NCBI GenBank assembly: GCA_964574325.1
Contig: CAZNMY010000020.1
Span: 1-64,000 of the forward strand
DNA length: 64,000 nt
Reading direction: 5' to 3'
From: CAMDPA01 sp964574325
Lineage (GTDB): Bacteria; Pseudomonadota; Alphaproteobacteria; Rhizobiales; Hyphomicrobiaceae
The position numbers and the translations under genes were made by a program. Below the pieces are notes generated by a model, which did not search any database, was not told where the DNA came from, and saw only the letters and a program-made list of their open reading frames with translations. Below are positions 1 to 8,385 of this stretch, piece after piece. Every line of letters starts with the position of its first letter. Position 1 is the stretch's first letter.

Positions 1-242
1 GTCTTCGAGGCCACTTCGCGCACCATCTGGGCGCCCATGTTCTCGAACTTGTCCTCGAGCTCGATCTCCTTGGCGACGGTCACGCCGTCCTTGGTCACGC
101 GCGGTGCGCCATAGCTCTTCTCGAGAACGACGTTACGGCCCTTGGGACCGAGCGTCACGCGAACTGCGTTTGCGAGAATGTCGACGCCGCGCAGCATCTT
201 CTCGCGCGCATCCTGGGAAAACCTTACGTCTTTAGCTGCCAT
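1..242 (-). CDS. groL: Chaperonin GroEL, N-terminal part (cut by window edge)
   Basis: GroEL forms the double-ring ATP-dependent folding chamber that works with GroES in the cytoplasm. The visible first 80 or so residues begin MAAKDVRFS and include the family's LGPKGRNVV and KDGVTVAKEI segments, which form the ATP-binding equatorial domain. The ATG at 240-242 is preceded on the minus strand by an AAGGAT ribosome-binding site. The gene runs off the left edge, so the rest cannot be judged. It lies 110 bp downstream of groES on the same strand and is presumably co-transcribed from the CIRCE-controlled promoter upstream of groES. Confidence 0.97.
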   Translation of the reverse strand, partial: MAAKDVRFSQDAREKMLRGVDILANAVRVTLGPKGRNVVLEKSYGAPRVTKDGVTVAKEIELEDKFENMGAQMVREVASK

Positions 243-276
243 TGAATTGGATCCTTAGAGTGGATGGACGTTGGGA

Positions 277-341
277 GGCGAATGGCGAATGGTAAATGGC
301 GAGTGGAAGGTCCATTCGCCATTGGCGACTGGCCATTCGCC
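277..341. repeat. Inverted array of heptamer repeats between groES and groEL
   Basis: The groES-groEL spacer contains imperfect 7-bp units of the type GAATGGC, GAATGGT, AAATGGC, GAGTGGA (277-306). They are followed by units of the opposite sense such as CCATTCG (312-341). The two halves can pair into an imperfect hairpin of about 30 bp. The array lies inside what should be a single groESL transcript, so it would be transcribed. Arrays of the same architecture but different sequence occur at 1861-1929 and 13966-13986. Confidence 0.7.
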
Positions 342-352
342 CTTGCTTGACT

Positions 353-667
353 TCACGCTGCGGCGCGAACCGAGACCTTGCCTTCGATGATGCCGAGAAC
401 GTCGCTCTCCTTCATGATGAGAAGGTCCTGGCCGTCGATCTTGACTTCGGTGCCCGACCACTTGCCGAACAGCACCTTGTCGCCCTTCTTGACGTCGAGG
501 GGGACGAGCTTGCCGCTCTGATCGCGAGCGCCGGGGCCGGCTGCGATCACTTCGCCTTGAATGGGCTTTTCCTGCGCCGTCTGCGGAATGATGATCCCGC
601 CGGCAGTCTTGGTCTCCTCCTCGACGCGCTTGACGACGATGCGGTCATGCAGGGGCCGAAACTTCAT
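353..667 (-). CDS. groS: Co-chaperonin GroES
   Basis: GroES is the heptameric lid of the GroEL chamber. The 104-residue product starts MKFRPLHDRIVVKRVEEE, the diagnostic N-terminus, followed by the mobile-loop region TAGGIIIP at about residues 24-31 and the typical C-terminal GTEVKIDGQDLLIMKE stretch. The ATG at 665-667 was chosen over an upstream in-frame ATG because it matches family length and has an AAGG site nine bases upstream. It is the first gene of the groES-groEL operon. A leader of about 140 nt separates it from a promoter carrying a CIRCE operator. Confidence 0.98.
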   Translation of the reverse strand: MKFRPLHDRIVVKRVEEETKTAGGIIIPQTAQEKPIQGEVIAAGPGARDQSGKLVPLDVKKGDKVLFGKWSGTEVKIDGQDLLIMKESDVLGIIEGKVSVRAAA

Positions 668-813
668 TTGGATTGACCTTGTGGTAGCGAGTTGATTGTA
701 AAAGCCCGGAAGATCCGGCATTTGCTGTGAGCCGGAGCATCCAGCGGTTGTTTTCAGCGAGAGCCGCGCCGTCCGGCGGGCATGACGCCTCCTGAGGCGC
801 CGCTCGCTGTGGC

Positions 814-842
814 TATATGTTGCGCGCTGTTAGCACTGTCAA
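814..842 (-). promoter_or_regulatory. groES-groEL promoter
   Basis: On the minus strand a perfect -35 hexamer TTGACA (837-842) is separated by 17 bp from CATATA (814-819), a good sigma-70-type -10. The -35 lies within the spacer and right arm of the CIRCE element, so HrcA bound there would block RNA polymerase directly. Transcription would start near 807, giving a leader of about 140 nt before groES. Confidence 0.8.
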
Positions 843-856
843 GGCAAGAGTGCCAA
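830..856. promoter_or_regulatory. CIRCE operator (HrcA binding site)
   Basis: The 9-9-9 inverted repeat reads TTAGCACTG, nine bases, GAGTGCCAA, which matches the consensus TTAGCACTC-N9-GAGTGCTAA at 16 of 18 arm positions. CIRCE is the operator of the heat-shock repressor HrcA, and in many alphaproteobacteria it controls groESL. Its overlap with the -35 box of the minus-strand promoter supports that role here. hrcA itself is not in the window. Confidence 0.9.
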
Positions 857-1057
857 ATGGAGTGAACGGGCGCCTTCCCATCGCGATTGCCGATCCCCCA
901 GAAACATGGCCGGCACACGCCTGAAAGCATCTCCGAAATACGCCTCTCCACGTTGCACCGTGGCGACTGCCCGCGCAACCGAACTCTGCTACATGGGGCA
1001 CCCCGCACGATTTCCACCATCGCGACCGCCGCGATGGACCACGAGGTCCCCCGCCCC

Positions 1058-1852
1058 ATGCAAACCTGGCAAGTGATCATCCTCGGCCTGATCGAGGGAG
1101 CGACCGAGTTCATTCCGGTTTCCTCGACGGGGCACGTTCTGCTGGCGGGACACTTCCTGGGCTTCAGGTCACCCGGCAAAACCTTCGAGGTGCTGATCCA
1201 GCTCGGCGCGATCCTCGCGATCCTGTCGGTCTACGCCTGGAAGATCATCCGCCTCCTGATCGACCTGCCTTCGGACCCGCGCACGCAGCGCTTCGTGGCC
1301 GGCATCCTCATCGCTTTTCTGCCCGCAGCCGTGATCGGCGCGATCATGCACAGCATGATCAAGTTGCTGTTCGAGGTGCCCGTCGTGATCTGCATTGCGC
1401 TTATCGTGGGCGGCTTCATCCTGCTCTGGGTCGACCGCATGAAGTTCACGCCGCGTTATTACGACGTGATGGACTACCCGCTGAAGACGGCGTTCCTGAT
1501 CGGCCTGTGCCAGTGCGTGGCAATGATCCCCGGCGTGTCCCGCTCGGGCTCCACGATCGTCGGCGCGATGCTGCTGGGTTCCGACAAGCGCTCGGCGGCC
1601 GAGTTCTCGTTTTTCCTCGCGATGCCGACCATGGCCGGCGCCTTCGCCTACGACCTCTACAAGAACTGGAAGACGCTCGACACCAGCGACGTCACCATGA
1701 TCGCGCTAGGCTTCGTCGTCGCGTTCTTCTCGGCTCTCCTCGTCGTGAAATTCCTGCTCGACTACGTCAGCCGCCACGGCTTTGCACTCTTCGGCTGGTG
1801 GCGCATCATCGTCGGCGGCATCGGGCTGGGCGCGCTGCTGGTCGTGGGGTGA
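1058..1852 (+). CDS. uppP: Undecaprenyl-diphosphatase (bacitracin resistance protein)
   Basis: UppP is an integral membrane phosphatase that converts undecaprenyl diphosphate to the monophosphate and so recycles the lipid carrier for peptidoglycan and other surface polymers. The 264-residue product shows the family signatures near the N-terminus (EGATEFIPVSSTGH, about residues 13-26) and in the middle (GVSRSGSTI), plus about seven hydrophobic segments. The ATG at 1058 follows an ACGAGG sequence and leaves the usual very short N-terminus. An in-frame ATG at 1034 would add eight residues and cannot be excluded. The gene diverges from groES across a 390-bp spacer that carries the groE promoter and CIRCE. 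Confidence 0.96.
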   Translation: MQTWQVIILGLIEGATEFIPVSSTGHVLLAGHFLGFRSPGKTFEVLIQLGAILAILSVYAWKIIRLLIDLPSDPRTQRFVAGILIAFLPAAVIGAIMHSMIKLLFEVPVVICIALIVGGFILLWVDRMKFTPRYYDVMDYPLKTAFLIGLCQCVAMIPGVSRSGSTIVGAMLLGSDKRSAAEFSFFLAMPTMAGAFAYDLYKNWKTLDTSDVTMIALGFVVAFFSALLVVKFLLDYVSRHGFALFGWWRIIVGGIGLGALLVVG

Positions 1853-1860
1853 TCCGGAAT

Positions 1861-1929
1861 TCAGAAATCGGAAATCAGAGCAGATATCCGAGGCACAATT
1901 TTCCGACTTCTGACTTCCGACTTCCGACT
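1861..1929. repeat. Inverted heptamer repeat array downstream of uppP
   Basis: Three 7-bp units on one side (TCAGAAA, TCGGAAA, TCAGAGC at 1861-1881) face four on the other (TCCGACT, TCTGACT, TCCGACT, TCCGACT at 1902-1929). The second block is close to the reverse complement of the first. The array sits in the convergent spacer between uppP and the leftward beta-barrel gene. Its architecture matches the arrays at 277-341 and 13966-13986. Confidence 0.7.
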
Positions 1930-1932
1930 ACC

Positions 1933-1967
1933 AAAAAGCTAATGCCGGACCCCCTGAGGGATCCGGC
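1933..1967 (-). terminator. Putative intrinsic terminator of the beta-barrel gene
   Basis: Past the stop codon at 2019, the minus strand contains a GC-rich hairpin (arms 1944-1953 and 1958-1967, core GCCGGA...TCCGGC with a three-base loop). Six bases later comes TTTTT (1933-1937). The T tract is short and set slightly apart, so termination may be inefficient. Confidence 0.5.
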
Positions 1968-2018
1968 TCTGCTTGCTCCAAACCGCGAGGGCTGGAGCGA
2001 GTAAACTGTCGCGACCGA

Positions 2019-2867
2019 TTACTTCATCGGTGCGTATTGCGGCGCACAGCAACCGTCGTTGCCCAGATGGTAGCGCAGGCCGATCTTGATCTCGTGCGCG
2101 GTCATGTCGTCGACGGCGAGGCGCGACAGGTTGCCCATCGCGAACACGTCGTGGCGAGCGGTCGAAGCGCGGCCGAGATCGATGTAGCGATAGCCGAAGT
2201 CGAGGATCGCGCGATCCGAGACCTGATAGGCGAAGCCGGCCATCAGGCTCCAGGCGAGCGTGAGATCGCTGTCGCCGTGGATCTTGTAGGGAACCGCCGG
2301 AGCATTCGGTGCAGCCGCGATCTGATAGTCGTCCATCTGATGATAGGCGAGGCCGACGCCGGCGCCGACGTAAGGCACCACGCCGCGGAAGTTGCCGAGA
2401 TCGAAGTAGCCGTTGACCATGCCGGTGTAGCTGGTGACCGCCGAGTGGATCGGGCTGATGATCGGCGTCGCGCCGAAGTTCTGCTGGTAGGGGCTGGTGC
2501 GGCCTTCGATCCCGCGCTGACCGTGATAGCCGAGCATCGCTTCGTAGCGGAAGCCACGCGAGCCCGAGCCGCAACCCAGACCGACGCCACCCGTCCAGGT
2601 GTCGTCCATGTTCGAGTTGGTGACCTTCTCGTTGTAGCCCGCAGGCGGGTTCCACGCGCTCCAGCGCAGCGTCGGCGAGTTCGACCAGGAATAGCCGGTG
2701 TCGGCGCGGAAGTAGCACGGGTTCGTCGAGCGAGCCGGCCCTGCGTGGTCGTCCTTGATCGAGCCGCGGCCCCAGCCGCCGAGATCGGCAGCCGATGCGG
2801 GAATGGCGAGGGAAGCAGCGACGCAGAAGGCGGCAGCGGCGCCGACCTGGGCGATGATCTTGTTCAT
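2019..2867 (-). CDS. Outer-membrane beta-barrel protein (Omp25/OmpA-like fold)
   Basis: The 282-residue product begins with a Sec signal peptide (positive n-region MNKII, hydrophobic core, cleavage near ASA-AD at residue 27). The mature part has alternating aromatic and small residues, GxGxGL strands and a C-terminal sequence ending in an amphipathic strand (IKIGLRYHL) before a short Cys-containing tail. This pattern is that of small eight-stranded outer-membrane barrels common in Hyphomicrobiales. Role and ligand are unknown; structural or adhesion-related functions are typical of such proteins. It follows murI on the same strand after 175 bp and is probably independently transcribed. The C-terminal GCCAPQYAPMK tail with two adjacent cysteines is unusual for a barrel. 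Confidence 0.8.
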   Translation of the reverse strand: MNKIIAQVGAAAAFCVAASLAIPASAADLGGWGRGSIKDDHAGPARSTNPCYFRADTGYSWSNSPTLRWSAWNPPAGYNEKVTNSNMDDTWTGGVGLGCGSGSRGFRYEAMLGYHGQRGIEGRTSPYQQNFGATPIISPIHSAVTSYTGMVNGYFDLGNFRGVVPYVGAGVGLAYHQMDDYQIAAAPNAPAVPYKIHGDSDLTLAWSLMAGFAYQVSDRAILDFGYRYIDLGRASTARHDVFAMGNLSRLAVDDMTAHEIKIGLRYHLGNDGCCAPQYAPMK

Positions 2868-3042
2868 CTGGGCTTTCGTCCTTTGGTGTCAGGCACACCC
2901 GTTTGGGGGCGGCTGCGCTCCACGGGTCACGGTGACCACTGTGCCTGGGACGAGTTAAAGCGAGGTTAAGCGGTGTCTCGAAATGGAACGCAGGCCGTAT
3001 CCGGAGCCGGGCATGGCACCCTGAGACGACCGGTGCTTGTTC

Positions 3043-3888
3043 TCAGACCCTCTCGAACCCAGGCGCATCGGGCCAGAACAGCCGCGCCGTGGCCCCGACC
3101 CTGCTGGTGTCGCCTGTCGTCGACAACCGGACACCCGGCTGGACCTCCCCGCCGGTGACGTATTCCGGATGCCGTTCGAGATAGTGGTCGAGACTGTCGG
3201 CCACCAGATCGGGCTGTGACAGCAGCCTCGTCGCCGCTGGGAGATGCCGGCGGAACAGGCCCTCGACGAGCGGAAAGTGCGTGCACCCCAGGATCGCGCG
3301 ATGCGGCATCGCTCCGCCCGTCTGCACCATCACCCCGGCGACACCTGCAGCGACGAGCCCATCGAGCACGACCTCTGCGGCCCCGTCCTCGATCGCACCC
3401 GCCAACTCGCTGCACACCTGCTGCACGACGGTGACCTTCGGGCAGCGCTTGGAAATCTCGTCCAGGTAGACACCGGAGGATATCGTGCGCAGCGTGCCGA
3501 ACACCGCGATGATGTCCGTGTTGTACTTCTGCGGATACTGCGGGCTCGTCACCGCCCACGGCGTCTGCGTGGCCGCTTCGACGGTCGGCGCGACGATGCC
3601 GAGGACATTGCGGCCAGCCCAACGCGAATGCGGCAGCCAATCCTGCTGTAACGTCCGTGCCGCGACTGCGGTCGCCGTATTGCAACCGAGCAGCACGAGG
3701 CGCGCGCCACGCTCGAACAGGTGCTCCACGCCCGCCCGCGTCAGATCGACGATCTCGGCCGACGGACGATTGCCATAGGGGACGTTCGCGTGATCGCCGA
3801 GATAGACGAACGCGAGATGAGGAAACCGCGCACGCAGAGCACGCAGCACCGTCAGGCCGCCAATTCCGGAATCGAATACCCCGATCAT
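3043..3888 (-). CDS. murI: Glutamate racemase
   Basis: MurI interconverts L- and D-glutamate and supplies D-Glu for peptidoglycan. The 281-residue product starts MIGVFDSGIGG with the catalytic-loop motif. Both catalytic cysteines are visible, in LGCNTAT (Cys69) and LGCTHFPLV (Cys202), together with the PYGN motif at about residues 37-40. Length is typical. The ATG at 3886-3888 leaves almost no residues before the first beta strand, as expected. No partner gene is adjacent on the same strand except the downstream beta-barrel gene. Confidence 0.97.
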   Translation of the reverse strand: MIGVFDSGIGGLTVLRALRARFPHLAFVYLGDHANVPYGNRPSAEIVDLTRAGVEHLFERGARLVLLGCNTATAVAARTLQQDWLPHSRWAGRNVLGIVAPTVEAATQTPWAVTSPQYPQKYNTDIIAVFGTLRTISSGVYLDEISKRCPKVTVVQQVCSELAGAIEDGAAEVVLDGLVAAGVAGVMVQTGGAMPHRAILGCTHFPLVEGLFRRHLPAATRLLSQPDLVADSLDHYLERHPEYVTGGEVQPGVRLSTTGDTSRVGATARLFWPDAPGFERV

Positions 3889-3997
3889 GTCGGCTCAGAT
3901 GCCACGAGTTCGCCCGCGAGGCAAAGGCAACAGTGGCACAGCGCCAGGATCATCGCGCTGCCCACTGGTGACGAAAGCAAAGGCTGCCAACCGCACC

Positions 3998-4513
3998 TCA
4001 GTCGCATACGGTCCGGCACTTCTTGAATGGGCCCGTGTAGCGGCACTGCCGCCTGCATGACGACTCGCGCGGCGGTGGCGCGTAGCCGTAGCCTCGGCCA
4101 TACCCGCCGTCGCCCCGGTATCCACCGTCGCCGCGATACCCGCCGCGGCGCGCGCCGTCGTCATAGCCATAACGCGGCCTGTCGTCGTAGCGGCGTTGTT
4201 CGTAACGCGGCTGCGGCGGCGCTGCATAGCCCGACTGTGGCGGAGCCATGTACCGCGGAGGCGGCGCCCCACCGCTTCGCGGCCCGACACGCACCACGGC
4301 ACATTGCTGGTTGTGATAATGCGGGCCGTTCGCACGATCCGGCTCCATGCCGGGCCCCATGTCGAAGTGACAGCCGTGAACCTGCACGACCGGCAACGCC
4401 ACAGCGTCCACCAGCGGCTGCGGCCCACCTGCGACCGGCAACGCCATGGCTTGGGACGCCAACAGCATCCCGGCAATGGCTGCCGAAAAGGTAAGGGCAG
4501 AATTGAAGCGCAT
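3998..4513 (-). CDS. Exported Gly/Tyr/Arg-rich protein with His/Cys motifs (paralogue A)
   Basis: I do not recognise a named family. The 171-residue product has a signal peptide (cleavage near AMA-LP at about residue 24). After it comes VQVHGCHFDMG with a later HYHNQQCAVV, a long low-complexity region rich in Gly, Tyr, Arg and Pro with RGDGGY repeats, and a terminal CRRQCRYTGPFKKCRTVCD. The ATG at 4511-4513 has an AGGAG site seven bases upstream. The neighbour at 4570-4911 shares the HGCH, HxHxxxC and C-terminal CxYxGPxKxCxxVC patterns but lacks the Gly-rich insert, so the two look like a tandem duplication. Metal binding or disulphide-linked envelope function is possible but only inferred. 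Confidence 0.75.
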   Translation of the reverse strand: MRFNSALTFSAAIAGMLLASQAMALPVAGGPQPLVDAVALPVVQVHGCHFDMGPGMEPDRANGPHYHNQQCAVVRVGPRSGGAPPPRYMAPPQSGYAAPPQPRYEQRRYDDRPRYGYDDGARRGGYRGDGGYRGDGGYGRGYGYAPPPRESSCRRQCRYTGPFKKCRTVCD

Positions 4514-4569
4514 CGACGTCTCCTCACGATCGGGCAGCGCACCCGCTGCCGACCGATCGGAAGGCCGGG

Positions 4570-4911
4570 CTAGCGGCAGACTTGCGAGCAGGTCTTCACC
4601 GGCCCGACGTACTTGCAGCGATAGCTGCAGATCGGACCGCGATAGAACCGGCGATACGACGGCCCATCATACAGGCCCGGAGGTGCCGTATTGCGGCGAA
4701 CGCAGGCGCGCGTATGAAAATGCCAGCCGCTGTAGTCGCGCTGAACGCCACGGTGGCAGCCGTGCACGAGTTGGACGACGGCTTCGGGCTGTTCCGTCGC
4801 CGTCGCAGGCGCCTGCGTCAGCGGCAGCGCCATGGCGCTCGACAGCGCGGCAGACGCCAGAATGGATAAGGCTCCCGCGGCCAAGGCCGCCGAAATTTTC
4901 TCGAGCTTCAT
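4570..4911 (-). CDS. Exported small His/Cys protein (paralogue B)
   Basis: The 113-residue product begins with a signal peptide (cleavage near AMA-LP at about residue 29). The mature part has VQLVHGCHRG, then GWHFHTRACVRR, and ends CSYRCKYVGPVKTCSQVCR. These motifs align with the ends of the neighbouring gene at 3998-4513, which has an additional Gly/Tyr-rich middle. The ATG at 4909-4911 follows GAGGAA by seven bases; a GTG two codons upstream is a less likely start. Paralogue B is transcribed first and A follows 56 bp downstream, so the two may be one unit. Function is unknown. Confidence 0.72.
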   Translation of the reverse strand: MKLEKISAALAAGALSILASAALSSAMALPLTQAPATATEQPEAVVQLVHGCHRGVQRDYSGWHFHTRACVRRNTAPPGLYDGPSYRRFYRGPICSYRCKYVGPVKTCSQVCR

Positions 4912-5061
4912 CGTCACGTTCCTCGACCGGGCAGTGGTTCCGAAGCTTAGCGACGGCGTCGTGAAGAAAGCCTTAATCCTTGTCGCACGAACTCGTCCCT
5001 CGAACTCGTCTCTCGAACTCTTCTATGGGCGGGCGGCATCGCCCGGCAACGGATGGCCTCG

Positions 5062-5934
5062 CTACTCCGCAGCCTTGGCAGCCGCCGCACGATCGGCAGC
5101 AGCAGCATCCGCCTCGAGTTCCTTCAGCGCCTCGAGCGTGGGCATCGACGTGACGCTGTAGCCGCAGTCGACGAAATGCACTTCGCCCGTCACCGCTCCG
5201 GCGAGATCCGAAAGCAGGTACAGGCCCGCACCGCCGACCTCGTCGAGCGTCGGCGTTCGGCGCAGCGGCGAGTGATCGCGCTGGTAGTTGAAGATCGCGC
5301 GCGCATCCGACACGCCCGAGCCCGCCAGCGTGCGCATCGGCCCGGCCGACAGCGCGTTGACGCGAATCCCCTTCGGTCCGAGATCGTTGGCGAGATAGCG
5401 CACCGACGCTTCGAGTGCCGCCTTCGCGACCCCCATCACGTTGTAGGACGGCACCCAGCGCGTCGAGCCGCCGTAGGTCAGCGTCAGCAGCGAGCCGCCT
5501 TCCGGCATCAGCTCGGCGGCACGCTTGGCGATCTCCGTGAACGAGAAGCACGAGATCACCATCGTATTGGTGAAATTCTCCCGCGTCGTGTCGGCGTAGC
5601 GGCCGGCGAGCTCCCGGCGATCGGAGAATGCCAGTGCATGCACGACGAAATCGATCTGGCCCCATTTCGTCTTGATCTCGTCGAACACCGCGTCGACCGA
5701 GGCGAGGTCGTTCACGTCGCACGGCGCAATGATGTCGGCGCCGACCGACTGGGCGAGCGGCATGGCGCGACGGCCGAAAGCATCGCCCTGATAGGTGAAG
5801 GCGAGCTTGGCGCCCTGGCCGGCGAGAACCCGCGCGATGCCCCAGGCGATCGAACGGTCGTTTGCGACGCCCATGATGAGGCCGCGCTTACCCGCCATCA
5901 GCGGACCGGGCTTTGCAAAATCGATGGCGCTCAT
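5062..5934 (-). CDS. fabI: Enoyl-ACP reductase (NADH)
   Basis: FabI performs the last reduction of each fatty-acid elongation cycle. The 290-residue SDR-type protein has the nucleotide-binding GVANDRSIAWGIA segment (about residues 22-34), Tyr154, and the catalytic Tyr164-x6-Lys171 pair within YNVMGVAK, in register with other FabI proteins. The ATG at 5932-5934 was chosen over in-frame upstream ATGs because an AGGAG site sits six bases before it. A C-terminal extension rich in Ala and Asp/Glu follows the core. It is the last gene of a leftward fabA-fabB-fabI cluster, 144 bp after fabB. FabI is the triclosan-sensitive reductase type. Confidence 0.96.
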   Translation of the reverse strand: MSAIDFAKPGPLMAGKRGLIMGVANDRSIAWGIARVLAGQGAKLAFTYQGDAFGRRAMPLAQSVGADIIAPCDVNDLASVDAVFDEIKTKWGQIDFVVHALAFSDRRELAGRYADTTRENFTNTMVISCFSFTEIAKRAAELMPEGGSLLTLTYGGSTRWVPSYNVMGVAKAALEASVRYLANDLGPKGIRVNALSAGPMRTLAGSGVSDARAIFNYQRDHSPLRRTPTLDEVGGAGLYLLSDLAGAVTGEVHFVDCGYSVTSMPTLEALKELEADAAAADRAAAAKAAE

Positions 5935-6078
5935 CTCAGCTCCTGACATTTCCCGACGAGCCCGACCGCCGGTATCGAACCAGCCGGCTCCACATTTCTG
6001 CAATCGCATCGGAACTGCCTCTCGGCGCTCGCCCTCGGCCTAGATCGGCCCGGCGCCCGTCAGGCAGCCCCGATCACC

Positions 6079-7311
6079 TCAAGCGTCATAACGGCGGAAC
6101 ACCAGTGTCGCATTCGTCCCACCGAACCCAAAGCTGTTCGACATGACACAGTTAAGTACCGCATTATCAATGCGTTTCCGGGCGATCGGAATATCGGCGA
6201 AAGCCGGGTCGATCTCCTCGATATTGGCGCTTTCGCAAATGAAGCCATTGTTCATCATCAACAGCGAAAAAATGCTCTCCTGGACGCCAATCGCTCCGAG
6301 TGAATGCCCTGTGAGCGACTTCGTCGCCGCAATCGTTGGAATATCCTTCCCGAAAACGGCTCGGATCGCCTCGATCTCCTTGGCATCCCCGACCGGCGTC
6401 GCAGTGGCGTGCGGATTGATATAGTCGATGCGGCCGACACCTTTTCCATCGAGGCCCTGCATCGCGAGCTTCATGCACCGCGCCGCGCCCTCGCCGGATG
6501 GCGCGACCATGTCGTATCCGTCCGACGTCGCGCCGTATCCGACGACCTCGCCGTAGATCCTGGCCCCACGCGCTTTGGCCCGCGAAAGCTCCTCGAGCAC
6601 GACAACGCCGGCGCCCCCCGCGATGACGAAGCCGTCCCGGTTCTTGTCGTAGGCGCGGCTCGCCCTGTCCGGCGTCGAGTTGTAGCCACTCGACATCGCC
6701 CCCATCGCGTCGAACAGGTTGGACAGCGTCCAGTCCAGCTCCTCGCATCCCCCCGCGAACATCACGTCTTGCTTGCCGTACTGGATGATCTCCGCGGCAT
6801 TGCCGATACAATGAGCCGAGGTCGCACACGCCGACGAGATCGAATAGTTCGTTCCCTTGACCTGGAATGCCGTGGCCATGACGCCGGACGGCCCCGAGCA
6901 CATCGCCTTGGGCACTTCGAACGGCCCGATCTTCTTGGGATTGCTGTTCTGCCGCGTCGTATCGGCCGCCGCCACGATCGCCACGGTCGACGGGCCGCCC
7001 GAGCCCATCACGATGCCCGTACGCTCGTTGGATACGTCCTTCGCCTCGAGGCCGGCATCGCGGATCGCCTGATCCATTGCGATGTAATTCCAGCCCATTC
7101 CGGTGTTCATGAACCGCTTGGGTTTGCGCGGAACCATGCCTTCCCAATCGAGCTTGGGCTCGCCGTGCACTTGGCACCGGAACCCCAGCTCGACGTACTT
7201 GTCGGCCCGCGAGATGCCCGATCGAGCCTCGCGCAGTGACGCCAACACCTCCTGTGTGGTGTTGCCGATGCTGGAGACGACCCCCATGCCTGTGACGACC
7301 ACGCGCCTCAT
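6079..7311 (-). CDS. fabB: 3-oxoacyl-ACP synthase I
   Basis: FabB condenses malonyl-ACP with acyl-ACP and is needed to elongate the cis-unsaturated intermediate made by FabA. The 410-residue protein starts MRRVVVTGMGVVS. It carries the catalytic Cys162 (SSACATSAH), His301 (NPHATATPVGD), Lys331 and His336 (KSLTGHSLGA), and ends with the typical NSFGFGGTNA strand. These positions match E. coli FabB (163, 298, 328, 333) within a few residues. Direct adjacency to fabA distinguishes it from FabF. It lies 127 bp downstream of fabA on the same strand. Confidence 0.97.
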   Translation of the reverse strand: MRRVVVTGMGVVSSIGNTTQEVLASLREARSGISRADKYVELGFRCQVHGEPKLDWEGMVPRKPKRFMNTGMGWNYIAMDQAIRDAGLEAKDVSNERTGIVMGSGGPSTVAIVAAADTTRQNSNPKKIGPFEVPKAMCSGPSGVMATAFQVKGTNYSISSACATSAHCIGNAAEIIQYGKQDVMFAGGCEELDWTLSNLFDAMGAMSSGYNSTPDRASRAYDKNRDGFVIAGGAGVVVLEELSRAKARGARIYGEVVGYGATSDGYDMVAPSGEGAARCMKLAMQGLDGKGVGRIDYINPHATATPVGDAKEIEAIRAVFGKDIPTIAATKSLTGHSLGAIGVQESIFSLLMMNNGFICESANIEEIDPAFADIPIARKRIDNAVLNCVMSNSFGFGGTNATLVFRRYDA

Positions 7312-7438
7312 GTGACTTGCACCTTCTCCCGTCCCGCCCTCGGGTTTAGTTGAGCCTCTCCGGCTTCCGGAGCGCCTGACGGCCCACTGCGCATCGACCG
7401 CGGCCCTTCCCGCCGGCCATGCCGGTGATGGCCGCGCT

Positions 7439-7987
7439 TCAAGACTTCGCCGGCTGATCTCCAGCCTGATCGGCAGACTCGAACAGACCCACCCGCATGT
7501 CCGTCGCCGTATAGATCACTTCGCCATCGGCTTTCATCGTTCCATCCGCGATCGCGAGCTTGAGCTTGCGCAGGATGACCCGTTTCAAGTCGACGATGTA
7601 CTCGATTTTCTTGACCGTCGGCACCACCATACCGGTGAACTTGACCTCGCCGACGCCCAGCGCGCGACCCCGGCCCGGCGCCCCGAGCCAGCCCAGATAA
7701 AACCCCGTCAACTGCCACAGCGCATCGAGCCCCAGGCACCCCGGCATCACCGGATCGCCCTTGAAATGACACGCAAAAAACCAGTCACAGGCAGGATTTC
7801 CGGCAACCTTCAGCTCGGCAACGATCTGCCCCTTGCCATGCGCACCGCCGGCCTCGCTGATCGCAGCGATCCGCTCGAACATCAGCATCGGCGGCAACGG
7901 CAGCTGCGCATTGCCCGGGCCGAACAGCTCCCCACGCCCACACCGAAGCAGATCTTCATACTCGTAGCTGGATTGCCGTTCCGACAT
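7439..7987 (-). CDS. fabA: 3-hydroxydecanoyl-ACP dehydratase/isomerase
   Basis: FabA dehydrates 3-hydroxydecanoyl-ACP and isomerises the trans-2 to the cis-3 product, the branch point of anaerobic unsaturated fatty-acid synthesis. The 182-residue hot-dog protein has LPPMLMFERI and the active-site His74 (CHFKGDPVMPG) and Asp88 (CLGLDALWQL). The ATG at 7985-7987 was preferred to the upstream in-frame ATG because it gives family length and follows GGAGAGG. It is the first gene of the fabA-fabB-fabI unit. In many rhizobia irr precedes fabA; here the upstream neighbour is a divergent binding-protein gene instead. Confidence 0.97.
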   Translation of the reverse strand: MSERQSSYEYEDLLRCGRGELFGPGNAQLPLPPMLMFERIAAISEAGGAHGKGQIVAELKVAGNPACDWFFACHFKGDPVMPGCLGLDALWQLTGFYLGWLGAPGRGRALGVGEVKFTGMVVPTVKKIEYIVDLKRVILRKLKLAIADGTMKADGEVIYTATDMRVGLFESADQAGDQPAKS

Positions 7988-8385
7988 CGCCTCTCCAATT
8001 CCTCCGTCCCGGGTCGCATTCCCGCTTCGCGTCGAATATGCAACGACGCGGCTGCAGCTGTCGAGCATCGGCCGACCAGAAGTCCCCGCCAAAGCCGTCG
8101 AGAGCAGACACCCGGTCTACCCGCCCCACCCGAAACCACGCACCTCGTAGCATAGAAGTCGCCACGCTCGAAAGCGACTTGGCGATTGGCGCCGGATCGG
8201 CGAATTACCATCGCCAATTTGTCGCAACGAGAGCCGGATTTCCGCAGCGGCGCGCGCTGGCGCCTCCTTGCGACAAGCAATCTCCCGGTTGTGCTCTCGA
8301 CCTGGAGCAGCTAGGTCCCGGTCCACTTCACCGGCGGGAGGCCGGATCGCAAACATCGCGTGAAGCGGGCTGAACGAGGTTCGAT
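7988..8385. other. Divergent intergenic region between fabA and a Bug-type gene
   Basis: This 398-bp spacer separates leftward fabA from rightward 8386-9441 and must hold both promoters. I could not pick out a convincing -35/-10 pair for either direction, nor a recognisable FabR-like or FadR-like operator. No open frame here has coding character. Confidence 0.5.
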
